From NCBI GenBank assembly GCA_964576115.1, contig CAZNUA010000044.1:8568-29675 (forward strand): a stretch of DNA of 21,108 nt. Direction: 5' to 3'. A model generated the notes under the pieces. The model was given only the letters and a program-made list of their open reading frames with translations. It did no database searches and had not been told where the DNA came from. This document shows positions 7,863 through 15,862 of this stretch, one piece after another (position 1 is the stretch's first letter; every line of letters starts with the position of its first letter). Made by a program: the position numbers and the translations under genes. Source of the DNA: CAYSYY01 sp964576115 [NCBI: uncultured Gemmatimonadota bacterium]. Its GTDB lineage: Bacteria; Blakebacterota; Blakebacteria; Blakebacterales.

Positions 7863-9068
7863 TCAGCTTTTTTCGGTTAAAGCTGATACTCCTGGCAACT
7901 CTTTGCCTTCCAAAAACTCCAAACTGGCACCCCCGCCCGTGGAGACATGGGTCATTTCCCGCTCCAGACCCGCCCGGACAACGGCGGCCGCCGAATCGCC
8001 GCCCCCGATGACCGAAACGGCGCCGTCGGCCGTCGCGTCGGCGATCATCCGGGCCACGTCAAAGGTGCCGCAGTCAAAGGGCGGTACTTCGAACACACCC
8101 ACCGGGCCGTTCCACACGATGGTGCCGGCCCCCACGATCATCTCCCGCCAGTCAGCCAGCGTCCGGGGACCGATATCGTACCCCGCCATATCACGCGGCA
8201 CGGCGTCGGCCGGAACCGTGACGGTTTCGACATCTTCGCGCAGATCTCTGGCGGCAACGATATCGATCGGCAGCCTGATCGGCGCTCCCTCGCCGGAGCG
8301 TGAGGCCTCCAGCAGAGCGCGGGCCATCTCGATCCGGTCTTCATCCACCAGACTCCCGCCCACGGAGTAGCCGCAGGCAACCAGGAAGGTAAAGGCCATA
8401 CCGCCGCCGATGAAGAGTTCGTCGACCTTCCACTTCAGGGATTCGATCACGTCGATCTTGCCGCTGATTTTGGCGCCGCCCAGAATCGCATAGAAGGGCC
8501 GCCCGGGATCGGTGAGCGCTTCCCCCAGATAGGTGAGTTCCCGGGCCATCAGGTAGCCGGCGGCACATTCGGCGAAGTGCGCCGTCACTCCCACGGTCGA
8601 GGCGTGGGCTCGATGCGCCGAGCCGAAGGCATCGTTGACGTACAGATCGCCCAGCTGTGCCAGGCCGCCGGCAAAACCGGGATCGTTGGCTTCCTCGCCG
8701 TCATGAAAGCGCAGGTTCTCGAGCAGGATGACCTCACCATCGGCGAGGGTATTCACCGCCGCTCTGACCTCGTCCCCGATGCAGTCTTCGAGAAAGCGGA
8801 CCGGGCGACCGAGCAGCTCGCCGAGCTCGGCGGCCACGGGTTTCAGGCTCATGGCCGCGTTGCGCTCTCCCTTCGGACGGCCCAGATGGCTCATCAGCAC
8901 CAGCCGACCGCCCCGGTCGATCAGGGTCGCCAGGGTAGGCAGGGTGGCGTCGATGCGGGTGGTGTCGGCCACCTTGCCGTCGTCGAGCGGTACGTTGAAG
9001 TCGACCCGTACCAGAACCCGTCGTCCCTGTACCGCAAGGTCATCCACCGTCAGCTTTCCGAATGCCAT
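7863..9068 (-). CDS. pgk: Phosphoglycerate kinase
   Basis: 401 residues, typical for bacterial PGK. It transfers phosphate from 1,3-bisphosphoglycerate to ADP in glycolysis. Diagnostic blocks are RVDFNVPLDDGKV near the N-terminus, LMSHLGRPKGE, GGAKISGKIDVI (hinge and nucleotide site), and the C-terminal GGGDSAAAV followed by HVSTGGGASLEFLEGKELPG. The stop is at 7863, 52 bp before tpiA. The start ATG at 9068 has only a weak GGGA-type ribosome site. The 111-bp spacer from gap is mostly a heptanucleotide repeat, which may affect mRNA structure or translation of this gene. Confidence 0.98.
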   Translation of the reverse strand: MAFGKLTVDDLAVQGRRVLVRVDFNVPLDDGKVADTTRIDATLPTLATLIDRGGRLVLMSHLGRPKGERNAAMSLKPVAAELGELLGRPVRFLEDCIGDEVRAAVNTLADGEVILLENLRFHDGEEANDPGFAGGLAQLGDLYVNDAFGSAHRAHASTVGVTAHFAECAAGYLMARELTYLGEALTDPGRPFYAILGGAKISGKIDVIESLKWKVDELFIGGGMAFTFLVACGYSVGGSLVDEDRIEMARALLEASRSGEGAPIRLPIDIVAARDLREDVETVTVPADAVPRDMAGYDIGPRTLADWREMIVGAGTIVWNGPVGVFEVPPFDCGTFDVARMIADATADGAVSVIGGGDSAAAVVRAGLEREMTHVSTGGGASLEFLEGKELPGVSALTEKS

Positions 9069-9090
9069 CTTTGTCCCGGTCTCCCGTTGA

Positions 9091-9167
9091 GGTGCCTCGC
9101 GCCTCGTGGCCCGTGGTTCGCGGCTCGCGGCTCGCGGCCCGTGTCTCGCGGCTCGTGGCCCGTGGCT
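9091..9167. repeat. Heptanucleotide tandem repeat, 11 units, between gap and pgk
   Basis: 77 bp made of 11 contiguous 7-bp units close to CGYGGCY on the plus strand. In order: GGTGCCT, CGCGCCT, CGTGGCC, CGTGGTT, CGCGGCT, CGCGGCT, CGCGGCC, CGTGTCT, CGCGGCT, CGTGGCC, CGTGGCT. The phase is never broken. It fills most of the 111-bp spacer between the gap stop and the pgk start, inside a presumed operon. On the transcribed (minus) strand the unit is RGCCRCG. It resembles in kind, not in sequence, the heptameric short tandem repeats known from cyanobacterial intergenic regions. Confidence 0.88.
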
Positions 9168-9179
9168 CGTCAGGCGTTA

Positions 9180-10178
9180 CTAGCCCCCGATGCGGCCGAC
9201 GACATCGCAGACACGGTTCGAGTACCCCCACTCGTTGTCATACCAGCTGATGGTCTTCACCAGGTCGGGTTCGATCACCATGGTCGCCAGCGAGTCGAAG
9301 ATCGAGGAATGCGGGTTGCCGATGATATCGGTCGAAACGAGAGGCTCGGTCGAATACTCCAGAATCCCCTGCAGCGGACCGGCCGCGGCCGCCCGGAAAG
9401 CGTCGTTGACGCTCTCGACCGTAGCGGCCGAATCCAGCCTGACGGTGAGATCGACCATCGAACCATTGGCCACCGGTACCCGGACCGCCATCCCGTCGAG
9501 CTTGCCGTCGAGAGCGGGAATGATCTGTCCCACCGCACGTGCCGCACCGGTCGAGGTCGGAATGATGTTGATCCCCGCCGAACGGGCCCGTCGCAGATCG
9601 CTGTGGACCAGGTCGAGGATGTTCTGGTCGTTGGTATAAGCGTGGATGGTGGTCATGATCCCGCTCGCGATGCCGAAGGTGTCGTGAAGGATCTTCGCCA
9701 CCGGAGCCACGCAGTTGGTCGTACAGGAGGCATTGGAGACGGTTTTCACCTCGTCGGTGAGCACGTCGTCGTTGACGCCGAGCACGATCATGGCATCGAG
9801 ATCACCCTTGGGCGGCACGGTCAGGACGACCTTCTTCGCCCCGCCCTCCAGGTGCAGGGCGACCTGCTCGGGCTTGCGGAAGATACCGGTCGATTCCACG
9901 ACCACATCCACGCCCAGATCGGTCCAGGGGAGCTGGGCGGGATCGCGCTCGCTCAGGACCGCGACTTTCTCCCCGTTGATGACAAACCCATCCTCGGCAA
10001 CCTCGACGGTGCCGGGGAAACGGCCGTGTACCGAGTCGTATTTCAGCAGGTGGGCCATGGTCGGGGCGTCGCTGATGTCGTTGATGGCGACGAATTCGTA
10101 TCCCTCGCGCTCGAATCCGGCCCGAAAGACGAGGCGGCCGATCCGCCCGAAACCGTTGATACCGATACGGATACTCAT
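9180..10178 (-). CDS. gap: Glyceraldehyde-3-phosphate dehydrogenase, type I
   Basis: 332 residues. It oxidises and phosphorylates glyceraldehyde 3-phosphate to 1,3-bisphosphoglycerate with NAD+. It has the Rossmann motif INGFGRIGRL at the N-terminus, Asp34 in AINDISD (favouring NAD over NADP), catalytic Cys152 in SNASCTTNC and His179 in TTIHAYTNDQN, and the C-terminal SWYDNEWGYSNRV. ATG 10178 is preceded on its strand by an AGGAGGAGG Shine-Dalgarno about 10 nt away. It is the first gene of the gap-pgk-tpiA-secG run. The 86-bp gap from comF contains two small hairpins that could separate the transcripts. Confidence 0.98.
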   Translation of the reverse strand: MSIRIGINGFGRIGRLVFRAGFEREGYEFVAINDISDAPTMAHLLKYDSVHGRFPGTVEVAEDGFVINGEKVAVLSERDPAQLPWTDLGVDVVVESTGIFRKPEQVALHLEGGAKKVVLTVPPKGDLDAMIVLGVNDDVLTDEVKTVSNASCTTNCVAPVAKILHDTFGIASGIMTTIHAYTNDQNILDLVHSDLRRARSAGINIIPTSTGAARAVGQIIPALDGKLDGMAVRVPVANGSMVDLTVRLDSAATVESVNDAFRAAAAGPLQGILEYSTEPLVSTDIIGNPHSSIFDSLATMVIEPDLVKTISWYDNEWGYSNRVCDVVGRIGG

Positions 10179-10202
10179 CGCTGGTTTTCCTCCTCCTGAT
10201 TC

Positions 10203-10244
10203 CGGGCGCCGGGGCCCGAATCTGAACTGGCTGGAAACGCCAGT
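10203..10244. other. Two small hairpins between comF and gap
   Basis: CGGGC (10203-10207) / GCCCG (10214-10218), and ACTGGC (10226-10231) / GCCAGT (10239-10244) with a 7-nt loop. They fall in the spacer after the comF stop and upstream of the gap Shine-Dalgarno. They could be a weak terminator for comF or leader structure for gap. Neither is followed by a U-run on the minus strand. AGTATA at 10242-10247 reads TATACT on the minus strand and could be a -10 for gap, but I see no matching -35. Confidence 0.3.
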
Positions 10245-10264
10245 ATACGAACCCGAGTGGCAAT

Positions 10265-10966
10265 TCAGTAGCGGGTTTTCGATAAGATCGTCATGGCCAC
10301 CGCCGCCGCAAGTACTCCGACCGGCTTTAGTGCCGCCAGTGCCCGCCGGGCTGCGGCGAGAGTGGCACCGGTGGTCACGACATCGTCTATCAGAAGCACC
10401 CGCAGGCTCCGCACGCGCTCCCCCTCCGGCCCCACAGCGAAGGCCCCTTCGATGGCCTGCAGGCGTTCCCGTCGCCCTGCCTGTTTCTGCGGCGGCGTGT
10501 TTGCGACCCGCTTCAGGGCCCGGGCTGCAACCGGCCGCTCCAGGACCTGCCCGAGCAGGCGGGCGAGGACTTCGGCCTGATTGTAACCGCGTTCGCGCAG
10601 CCGGGCCGGGTGCAGGGGCACGGGCACGAGGATCTCGGCGTATTCCGCGAGTCCTGCGAGACTCAGGACAGTCATGAGTTCTCCGGCCAGTGGCTCGAGG
10701 AGAACCGGTCTGAGAGTTGACTTGGCGGCCGGGACGAGCGCCGTCAGGGGAGGCTCGTAGGCACAGGCGGCGATGACCGGCAGACCCTCAACCACCCGGG
10801 CGCGGGGTTCGAGACGGACCTGACGCATGGCCTCGATACAGGCTTCACAGATCAGCCCCCGTTCTTCATCACCTCCCGGGATCGTTTCACCGCACCCAGG
10901 ACACCGGGCCGGGAAAAGAACATCGAGCAGATCGGTGACGATCCGGGACACTAGCGGCAGACGCAT
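10265..10966 (-). CDS. comF: ComF family protein (phosphoribosyltransferase-like, DNA uptake/competence)
   Basis: 233 residues. The N-terminus has a four-cysteine zinc site, CPGC (Cys22, Cys25) and CEAC (Cys40, Cys43). It is followed by the ComF signature PVPLHPARLRERGYNQAE (115-132), and a PRPP-type loop LLIDDVVTTGATL (Asp194-Asp195) near the C-terminus. This layout defines the ComF/GntX family, implicated in DNA uptake or in use of DNA as nutrient; the biochemical substrate is not established. ATG 10966 has a G-rich run just upstream. It lies 86 bp before gap and 210 bp after the selB stop on the same strand. No other competence gene is in the window. Confidence 0.88.
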   Translation of the reverse strand: MRLPLVSRIVTDLLDVLFPARCPGCGETIPGGDEERGLICEACIEAMRQVRLEPRARVVEGLPVIAACAYEPPLTALVPAAKSTLRPVLLEPLAGELMTVLSLAGLAEYAEILVPVPLHPARLRERGYNQAEVLARLLGQVLERPVAARALKRVANTPPQKQAGRRERLQAIEGAFAVGPEGERVRSLRVLLIDDVVTTGATLAAARRALAALKPVGVLAAAVAMTILSKTRY

Positions 10967-11017
10967 GATCCCCCCCGCGGGGAGCGGTCAACGGATGGCG
11001 GGGGCCTGACGGGGGAT

Positions 11018-11070
11018 GACCGGTACAGGGGGGCGACCGGTACAGGGGGGGCGACCAGTACAGGGGGGTA
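11018..11070. repeat. Triplicate 17-18 bp tandem repeat upstream of comF
   Basis: Three near-identical tandem copies: GACCGGTACAGGGGGGC (11018-11034), GACCGGTACAGGGGGGGC (11035-11052) and GACCAGTACAGGGGGGTA (11053-11070), followed by the partial start ACCGG. Differences are one extra G and a few substitutions, so the array is young or maintained. It lies 52-104 bp upstream of the comF ATG, in the comF-selB intergenic gap. Confidence 0.92.
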
Positions 11071-11115
11071 ACCGGACGAATGCCATCATACCAGTTCCAG
11101 CCGTCGCAGGGAAAG

Positions 11116-11151
11116 CCCGGTTTCACACATACCCCGGTGTGAATCGCCGGG
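11116..11151 (-). terminator. Candidate terminator hairpin after selB
   Basis: A 7-bp stem TTCACAC (11122-11128) / GTGTGAA (11137-11143) is nested in an outer 5-bp stem CCCGG (11116-11120) / CCGGG (11147-11151). It starts 26 bp after the selB stop. On the minus strand it is followed by CTTTCCC, a poor U-run, so termination is plausible but not certain. Confidence 0.5.
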
Positions 11152-11176
11152 GGGATCCTGAGAATCAGGCCGGAGT

Positions 11177-13123
11177 TCAGTCTCCCAATCCCGGCCCGGG
11201 CACCCGGACGTCACCTTCGCGGACCGTGACGCCGGCACTGTCGAGGTATTCCAGGATCGGGATGATGTACTTGCGGGTCAGGCCGCCGGTCAGATCGCGA
11301 AGTTCGGGTACGGTGAGTTCGTCACGGGCGGCGAAGTGCTCTCGGATGAGGTCGACGATGCGTTCGTGCCCGGCCCGGCCGAGATAGAGTCCGTTCGGAT
11401 AGCGCACCACGATCCTCTGCCCCGTCAGGGCTTCGAGCAGTTCCCCCGCGGCAATCTTCCCCGATCCGGCCCGTTCGAGAGCGGCGGTCACGAGCGGTTC
11501 GAGTTCCTCCTGCTCCATCGGCGTGATGCCACGCTCGTCGAGGGCGGTGCGGACCGCCTCGACCGCTTCGGCCAGCGGACCCTCGAAGGAAATCGAGAAA
11601 TCCCTCCGGCGCCAGAAGGGCGGATCACGCGAGACGAGTTTGTTCTCGCGGGCGTTCTCGAGCGCCGCGGTCAGCCCCCCGCAGTCGGGGGGCACGCCGA
11701 GTTCGGAAGCCAGGGCCTCGGTGGTCAGACCCCGTCGCAGGGGGTGAGCGTCGTGGGCGGCTTCGAGCGAATCGACGATCCGGGTCACGGCTTCAGCAAC
11801 CGCTTCCTGATCGATGAGTACCCCGTTGCGCACCAGCCAGCCCTCGGTCTCGGCTGTATCGAGCAGCGCGCCGGGTGTGAGCGCCGAACGCGTGGCGGCC
11901 TCTTCGACCGGCAGCCCTTTCAGACCGGCGCCGGTCATGAGAACGGTCACGGTATCGACCGGATCGCCGGCGGCTCGCATCTCGAGTTGCTCCACGACCT
12001 TGTCGTCACTGCGCTTGTGCCGGGCGGGGTCCAGATCGAGGATCTCGGCTCCCGCGATAGTGCGCATCGGGCTGTAGCGCCTGATCAGAACCCGGTCGCC
12101 GACCACCGCCACGATCGGTTCCTCGAGGTGAAGCTGGGCATAGCCCTGTTCGCCCGGCGGGATTTCGGCGGCGCCGAGAATCCGTAACCGTCCCAGGCTC
12201 TCCTGGGTGCCGTGGTGGATCCGGACCCGCTGGTTGTGCTTCAGGGGTGCGGGGGCACTCCCCAGATGGGTGATCGCCAGATCGACGGTGCGTACCGGTC
12301 CCACGCTCTTCGGCGTCACCAGCCACGAACCCGCAGCGGCTTCCTCGACCGAGACACCATGCAGAGCCAGAGCCGAGCGGGTGCCCGGCGCGGTCATCTC
12401 GGCCGGGCGGCCGTGTTGCTGGATCTCCTTGACCCTGGTCTTGAGACCGGAGGGCTGGATTTCGAGGGGATCGCCCGGCTTGACCGATCCCGACCAGACA
12501 CTGCCGGTGATGACGGTGCCGATTCCCTTGATCGTGAAGGAACGGTCGATCGGCAGGCGGAAGATCTCGCCGGCCCGGCGCTCGGCGATCCCGGCCAGGA
12601 AGGTCTCGAGAGTCTCGCGCAGCGCCTCGATCCCCTCCCCCGTCACAGACGAGACGGGAACGACCGGAGCCGAGGCCAGGAAGGTGCCGGCTACCAGGTC
12701 GCGTACGTCTTCGGCCACCAGTTCGGTCCACTCGGGATCGTCAACCAGGTCGATCTTGGTCAGAACGATGATTCCGTTCTGTACTCCGAGCAGGTTGAGT
12801 ATCTCGAGATGTTCGCGAGTCTGCGGTTTGACACCCTCGTCGGCGGCAACCACGAACAGGGCCACATCGACCCCGGTGGCGCCGGCGACCATGGTCTTGA
12901 TGAAACGTTCATGCCCCGGTACATCGACGATTCCGACCAGAGCCGGCAGTTCGGTTTTCGGTTCGTATTCGGCGAAGCCGAGCACGATGCTGATACCCCG
13001 TTCGTGCTCCTCTTCCAGGCGGTCGGTATCGATCCCGGTCAGGGCTCCGATAAGGGCCGTCTTGCCGTGATCGACATGACCGGCCGTTCCGATAAGCAGG
13101 TGCTTCAGATAATCGTCAGCCAT
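11177..13123 (-). CDS. selB: Selenocysteine-specific elongation factor SelB
   Basis: 648 residues, within the SelB range. It would deliver Sec-tRNA(Sec) to UGA codons followed by a SECIS hairpin. The GTPase domain is complete: GTAGHVDHGKT (G1, about 12-22), RGISIVLGFAEYE (the SelB version of G2, usually RGITIDLGFA), DVPGHERFIKTM (G3, 67-78) and LTKIDL (G4). Translation-factor beta-barrel domains follow, then a long C-terminal region with winged-helix character ending in the LTGGLTRKYIIPILEYLD block, which contacts mRNA in known SelB proteins. ATG 13123 is 4 nt after the stop of the M23 peptidase gene, and its Shine-Dalgarno (GTGAGG, 13136-13131) lies in that gene's last codons, so the two are translationally coupled. 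No selA, selD or tRNA-Sec gene is in the window. Confidence 0.95.
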   Translation of the reverse strand: MADDYLKHLLIGTAGHVDHGKTALIGALTGIDTDRLEEEHERGISIVLGFAEYEPKTELPALVGIVDVPGHERFIKTMVAGATGVDVALFVVAADEGVKPQTREHLEILNLLGVQNGIIVLTKIDLVDDPEWTELVAEDVRDLVAGTFLASAPVVPVSSVTGEGIEALRETLETFLAGIAERRAGEIFRLPIDRSFTIKGIGTVITGSVWSGSVKPGDPLEIQPSGLKTRVKEIQQHGRPAEMTAPGTRSALALHGVSVEEAAAGSWLVTPKSVGPVRTVDLAITHLGSAPAPLKHNQRVRIHHGTQESLGRLRILGAAEIPPGEQGYAQLHLEEPIVAVVGDRVLIRRYSPMRTIAGAEILDLDPARHKRSDDKVVEQLEMRAAGDPVDTVTVLMTGAGLKGLPVEEAATRSALTPGALLDTAETEGWLVRNGVLIDQEAVAEAVTRIVDSLEAAHDAHPLRRGLTTEALASELGVPPDCGGLTAALENARENKLVSRDPPFWRRRDFSISFEGPLAEAVEAVRTALDERGITPMEQEELEPLVTAALERAGSGKIAAGELLEALTGQRIVVRYPNGLYLGRAGHERIVDLIREHFAARDELTVPELRDLTGGLTRKYIIPILEYLDSAGVTVREGDVRVPGPGLGD

Positions 13124-13127
13124 ACAT

Positions 13128-15578
13128 CTACCTCACCGTGAATCGGGAACGGTGTCGGGCGGTATTTCCCGCTCCATCGGTTGCTTCGAGGATCATGAAG
13201 TATTCGCCCGGTTCGAGCGGATCGCGGGGGGTGTAGACCAAGCGGTCCCGTTGGGCATCGTAGTGGGCAATGAGCAGCGTACCGTTCAATCTCAGAACGA
13301 GCTGGCGTTCGTCGCTGAATCCGGTGGCATTATCCTCGATCTCGTACACGATCTGCGGGCGGCCCGCTCGCACGGTACTGCTGTCGCGGGGTGAGACCAG
13401 GGTGATGACCGGACGGGTCGTGTCGGCCATCGCCGCCAGCGGGCCGAGACCCCCGAGGTCGGCTCTGAGGACTCCGCCACGCAGCTCCCCACCCAGATAG
13501 AACCAGCGTGTGCCCTCGCCGTTTCCGGACTCCTCGCGTTCGCCGCGGGTATACAGCCCCACCTGCCGGGATTCGATCCCGGCCGGCAGGGAATCCAGCG
13601 GAATCGAGACCTCACCCCCGTCCCGGAACAGAATATCCTCGGGCCCGAGCAGTGTGACCGCGGAAAGAGCCACCAGTCCCTGATCGCCGTTGCTTATGGC
13701 CGTTTCGGTGCCTGTCTCCTCGAACCAGGCATCCTCATAGACCGCCCCCGGCCCGAAAGAGACGGTGAATCCGGTCGCCTCGCTGCGCAGGACCGCCTCG
13801 CCGTTGGCAGGCAAAGTGATGATCCGGCGCACACCCCCGGCCTCGCATCTGACGCCGAAGACGTTCTCCCAGCGGGCCGATATCGCCACCATCTCTCCGG
13901 TGGATCGCTGCAGGGGATAGACCGCTCGATAGCGATCGCCGTTCTCGGGCGTACCGTGAAGATGAATCGGATCACAATCACCCTGACGAACCGTAAAGAG
14001 CATCTGTCCCGGGACAGGGTCGTCGACCCGGGCCGTGAGGATCAGAAAGCGTTCGTAGCGGTCGATCGACAGGGCGATCGCCGATTCGCCCGCCGGCACG
14101 GCACCAGGCGATCCGGAGGCATGGCCCGGATGACCGACGAGAACCGGATCAGACACGACTTCACTGCCCCAGGAATCGCGGGCCCGCACGCGCAGAGCCT
14201 GCGGGCCGATCCGGTGCAGGCTGTCCAGAATCGTCGCCGTGAGGGTAAAGAGCCCGCCAGCCCGGCGAACCGCCGCTGCCTCCAGCACCTGCCACCGGGG
14301 CAGGGATGGCTCATCGGCACCGCGCTCCGGAACCGCCCGGGGCTGGTCACCCGGAAAAGCACCATCCAGCGGCCGAACCTCGACGGCGAGGGTGATACTG
14401 TCGCCGTCGGGATCGACGATCCGACCCGTGGGAGGGAACGGTCGATCCACCGTGACGGCCCGATCGCCGGTCAGCGGACGGATCCGTTCGACCGCCTGAG
14501 CGCCATTGCGGTCCCAGCTGAGCAACGGCGGCGAATTGACGAGCAGCTCCCCGGTCAGCGTCGTCTCGTTCCCCATGGCGTCACTGACACTGATCCGTAT
14601 CTCGTGCACCCCCGGCTGCAGAGTCAGATAGCCCTCACCGACCCCGTAGGAACCGTAAAAAGCGAGTTCGTTCCCCCTCTGGCGATACAGGGTATGCGCC
14701 CGGGCGCCCTGGCGTACCATGTAGCGGTAATCCCGATCGAGAGCGATCTGCCCGGTGTTTTCGTAAGCAAAGCGGTCATACGCGGTCGCAAACCGCTCGA
14801 TACCGTCAACCTCCAGAGCGAGACGATACGGCCCGAAGCGATTCCAGACCCCGTCCATCATGTCATAGGTGCTCACGGCCAGAACCGCAGTGCCTTCGAT
14901 GACCGGACGCCCACGCAGACGGTAGCTGCGGCGACCGGTCGATTGCAGACCGAAACGTCGAACCCGGATGTCACCTTCGAGTCGGCTTGCAGGACCGACC
15001 GGACGGACCAGGAGGTAGCTGATGATGGGCGAGATCGTATCGACGATTTCGAGCCCGGAAGTCAGGGGATTGACGGGTTCATTGGCCTCGTTGCGCATCT
15101 CGAAGTGCAGATGGGGAGCGGTGGTGCCGGTCATCCCGGAGTACGCGATGACATCGCCCCTGGAAACAGGATACTCGTCACGTTCGAACCAGAGATCGAC
15201 CGACCAGGTCCGTTCGTCGAGTTGCCGATCGATGACCCGGTCATCCAGTTCGGGAGTAAAGCGGTCGAGGTGGCCGTAGACAGCCATCCGACCGTCGGCC
15301 AGCTGCAGATAGAGAGCTTTGCCGTAACCCCAGGGGGAGGTCCGCACGCGCCGGATGAAACCGTCAGTCACGGCCAGCATCGGCACCCCGACCCGGCCCC
15401 AGGTTTTCACATCGGCTCCGGCATGCACGTGGCCGGGTCGCCAGTCGCCGAAAGCCGACGTGACTCCCGGCTGAGCCCGGGCCGGCCACAGCAGACCTTC
15501 CTGACGGCTGTCACCCGCCCCGGTGAGGAGCAGAAGCAGGAGGGCGGCGAATGCCGGTAAAAGAGCCCGTTTCTTCAC
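13128..15578 (-). CDS. Exported M23 family metallopeptidase (peptidoglycan hydrolase-like) with long Ig-like C-terminal region
   Basis: 816 residues from GTG 15578. The frame is open further upstream to 15785, but the GTG has AGAGGAAG in place, opens a clean signal peptide (KKRALLPAF then a leucine run), and lies downstream of a good promoter. The M23/LytM zinc site is complete: His52 and Asp56 in HAGAD, His103 in YGHLDRF, and His156/His158 in TAPHLHFE. So it probably cleaves peptide bonds in peptidoglycan or proteins outside the cytoplasm. After about residue 180 come ~630 residues without recognised catalytic motifs, with beta-rich segments such as IRISVSDAMGNETTLTGEL and a C-terminal Ig-like domain (ITLVSPRDSSTVRAGRPQI to the end). 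These likely act in binding or localisation. It is immediately followed by selB with a 4-nt gap. Confidence 0.88.
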   Translation of the reverse strand: MKKRALLPAFAALLLLLLTGAGDSRQEGLLWPARAQPGVTSAFGDWRPGHVHAGADVKTWGRVGVPMLAVTDGFIRRVRTSPWGYGKALYLQLADGRMAVYGHLDRFTPELDDRVIDRQLDERTWSVDLWFERDEYPVSRGDVIAYSGMTGTTAPHLHFEMRNEANEPVNPLTSGLEIVDTISPIISYLLVRPVGPASRLEGDIRVRRFGLQSTGRRSYRLRGRPVIEGTAVLAVSTYDMMDGVWNRFGPYRLALEVDGIERFATAYDRFAYENTGQIALDRDYRYMVRQGARAHTLYRQRGNELAFYGSYGVGEGYLTLQPGVHEIRISVSDAMGNETTLTGELLVNSPPLLSWDRNGAQAVERIRPLTGDRAVTVDRPFPPTGRIVDPDGDSITLAVEVRPLDGAFPGDQPRAVPERGADEPSLPRWQVLEAAAVRRAGGLFTLTATILDSLHRIGPQALRVRARDSWGSEVVSDPVLVGHPGHASGSPGAVPAGESAIALSIDRYERFLILTARVDDPVPGQMLFTVRQGDCDPIHLHGTPENGDRYRAVYPLQRSTGEMVAISARWENVFGVRCEAGGVRRIITLPANGEAVLRSEATGFTVSFGPGAVYEDAWFEETGTETAISNGDQGLVALSAVTLLGPEDILFRDGGEVSIPLDSLPAGIESRQVGLYTRGEREESGNGEGTRWFYLGGELRGGVLRADLGGLGPLAAMADTTRPVITLVSPRDSSTVRAGRPQIVYEIEDNATGFSDERQLVLRLNGTLLIAHYDAQRDRLVYTPRDPLEPGEYFMILEATDGAGNTARHRSRFTVR

Positions 15579-15582
15579 ACGT

Positions 15583-15590
15583 CTTCCTCT
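15583..15590 (-). promoter_or_regulatory. Shine-Dalgarno that fixes the M23 peptidase start
   Basis: AGAGGAAG on the minus strand, a few bases before GTG 15578. It supports this GTG over the upstream candidates in the same frame. Confidence 0.7.
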
Positions 15591-15697
15591 GCCGTCTTGG
15601 GGTTGCCCTACCCTGCGCACACGTACCTGCGGGGCAGGATTGCGAGCAGACGCTCCCGGTCGCGGGGCGGGCCCGTCCGTACCCGAAAACCGGCGGT

Positions 15698-15725
15698 ATG
15701 ATAGAACGGGGTTAATACGGGTCAA
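15698..15725 (-). promoter_or_regulatory. sigma70-type promoter for the M23 peptidase-selB operon
   Basis: On the minus strand, TTGACC (15725-15720), a 16-bp spacer, and TATCAT (15703-15698) match the -35/-10 consensus at 5 of 6 bases each. Transcription would begin near 15690, leaving a ~110-nt leader before GTG 15578. This excludes the longer reading frame start at 15785. The 284-bp divergent gap 15579-15862 otherwise shows only a weak TTGACG (15801-15806) on the plus strand, without a good -10, as a candidate element for the PpiD-like gene. Confidence 0.65.
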
Positions 15726-15862
15726 GTGCTTTATTTTCAAGGCGTTACGTAGAGGAGGCAGCCGAGAAAGTCCTTGCTGCATCATTTTTGGTCGGGCATT
15801 TTGACGCGATTGGATTTTCTTACTGTCCGGTACATCATCACCGGCACCGGGGACAATCGAGA

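Noticed and set aside
8577-10199. Long plus-strand open frame (~540 codons) over pgk and gap
   Set aside because: It is antisense to two certain glycolytic genes, runs through the intergenic heptamer repeat, and its translation shows no family motif; high GC content makes such frames common.
10967-11176. Possible tRNA-Sec gene between selB and comF
   Set aside because: The region holds G-rich tandem repeats and a hairpin but no acceptor stem, TTC-arm or UCA anticodon arrangement of a tRNA.
13956-15560. Plus-strand open frame (~534 codons) opposite the M23 peptidase gene
   Set aside because: Antisense shadow of a gene with intact catalytic motifs; the translation is low in recognisable structure.
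15579-15785. N-terminal extension of the M23 peptidase frame to 15785
   Set aside because: It would run through the promoter at 15698-15725 and hide the signal peptide; GTG 15578 has a good ribosome site.
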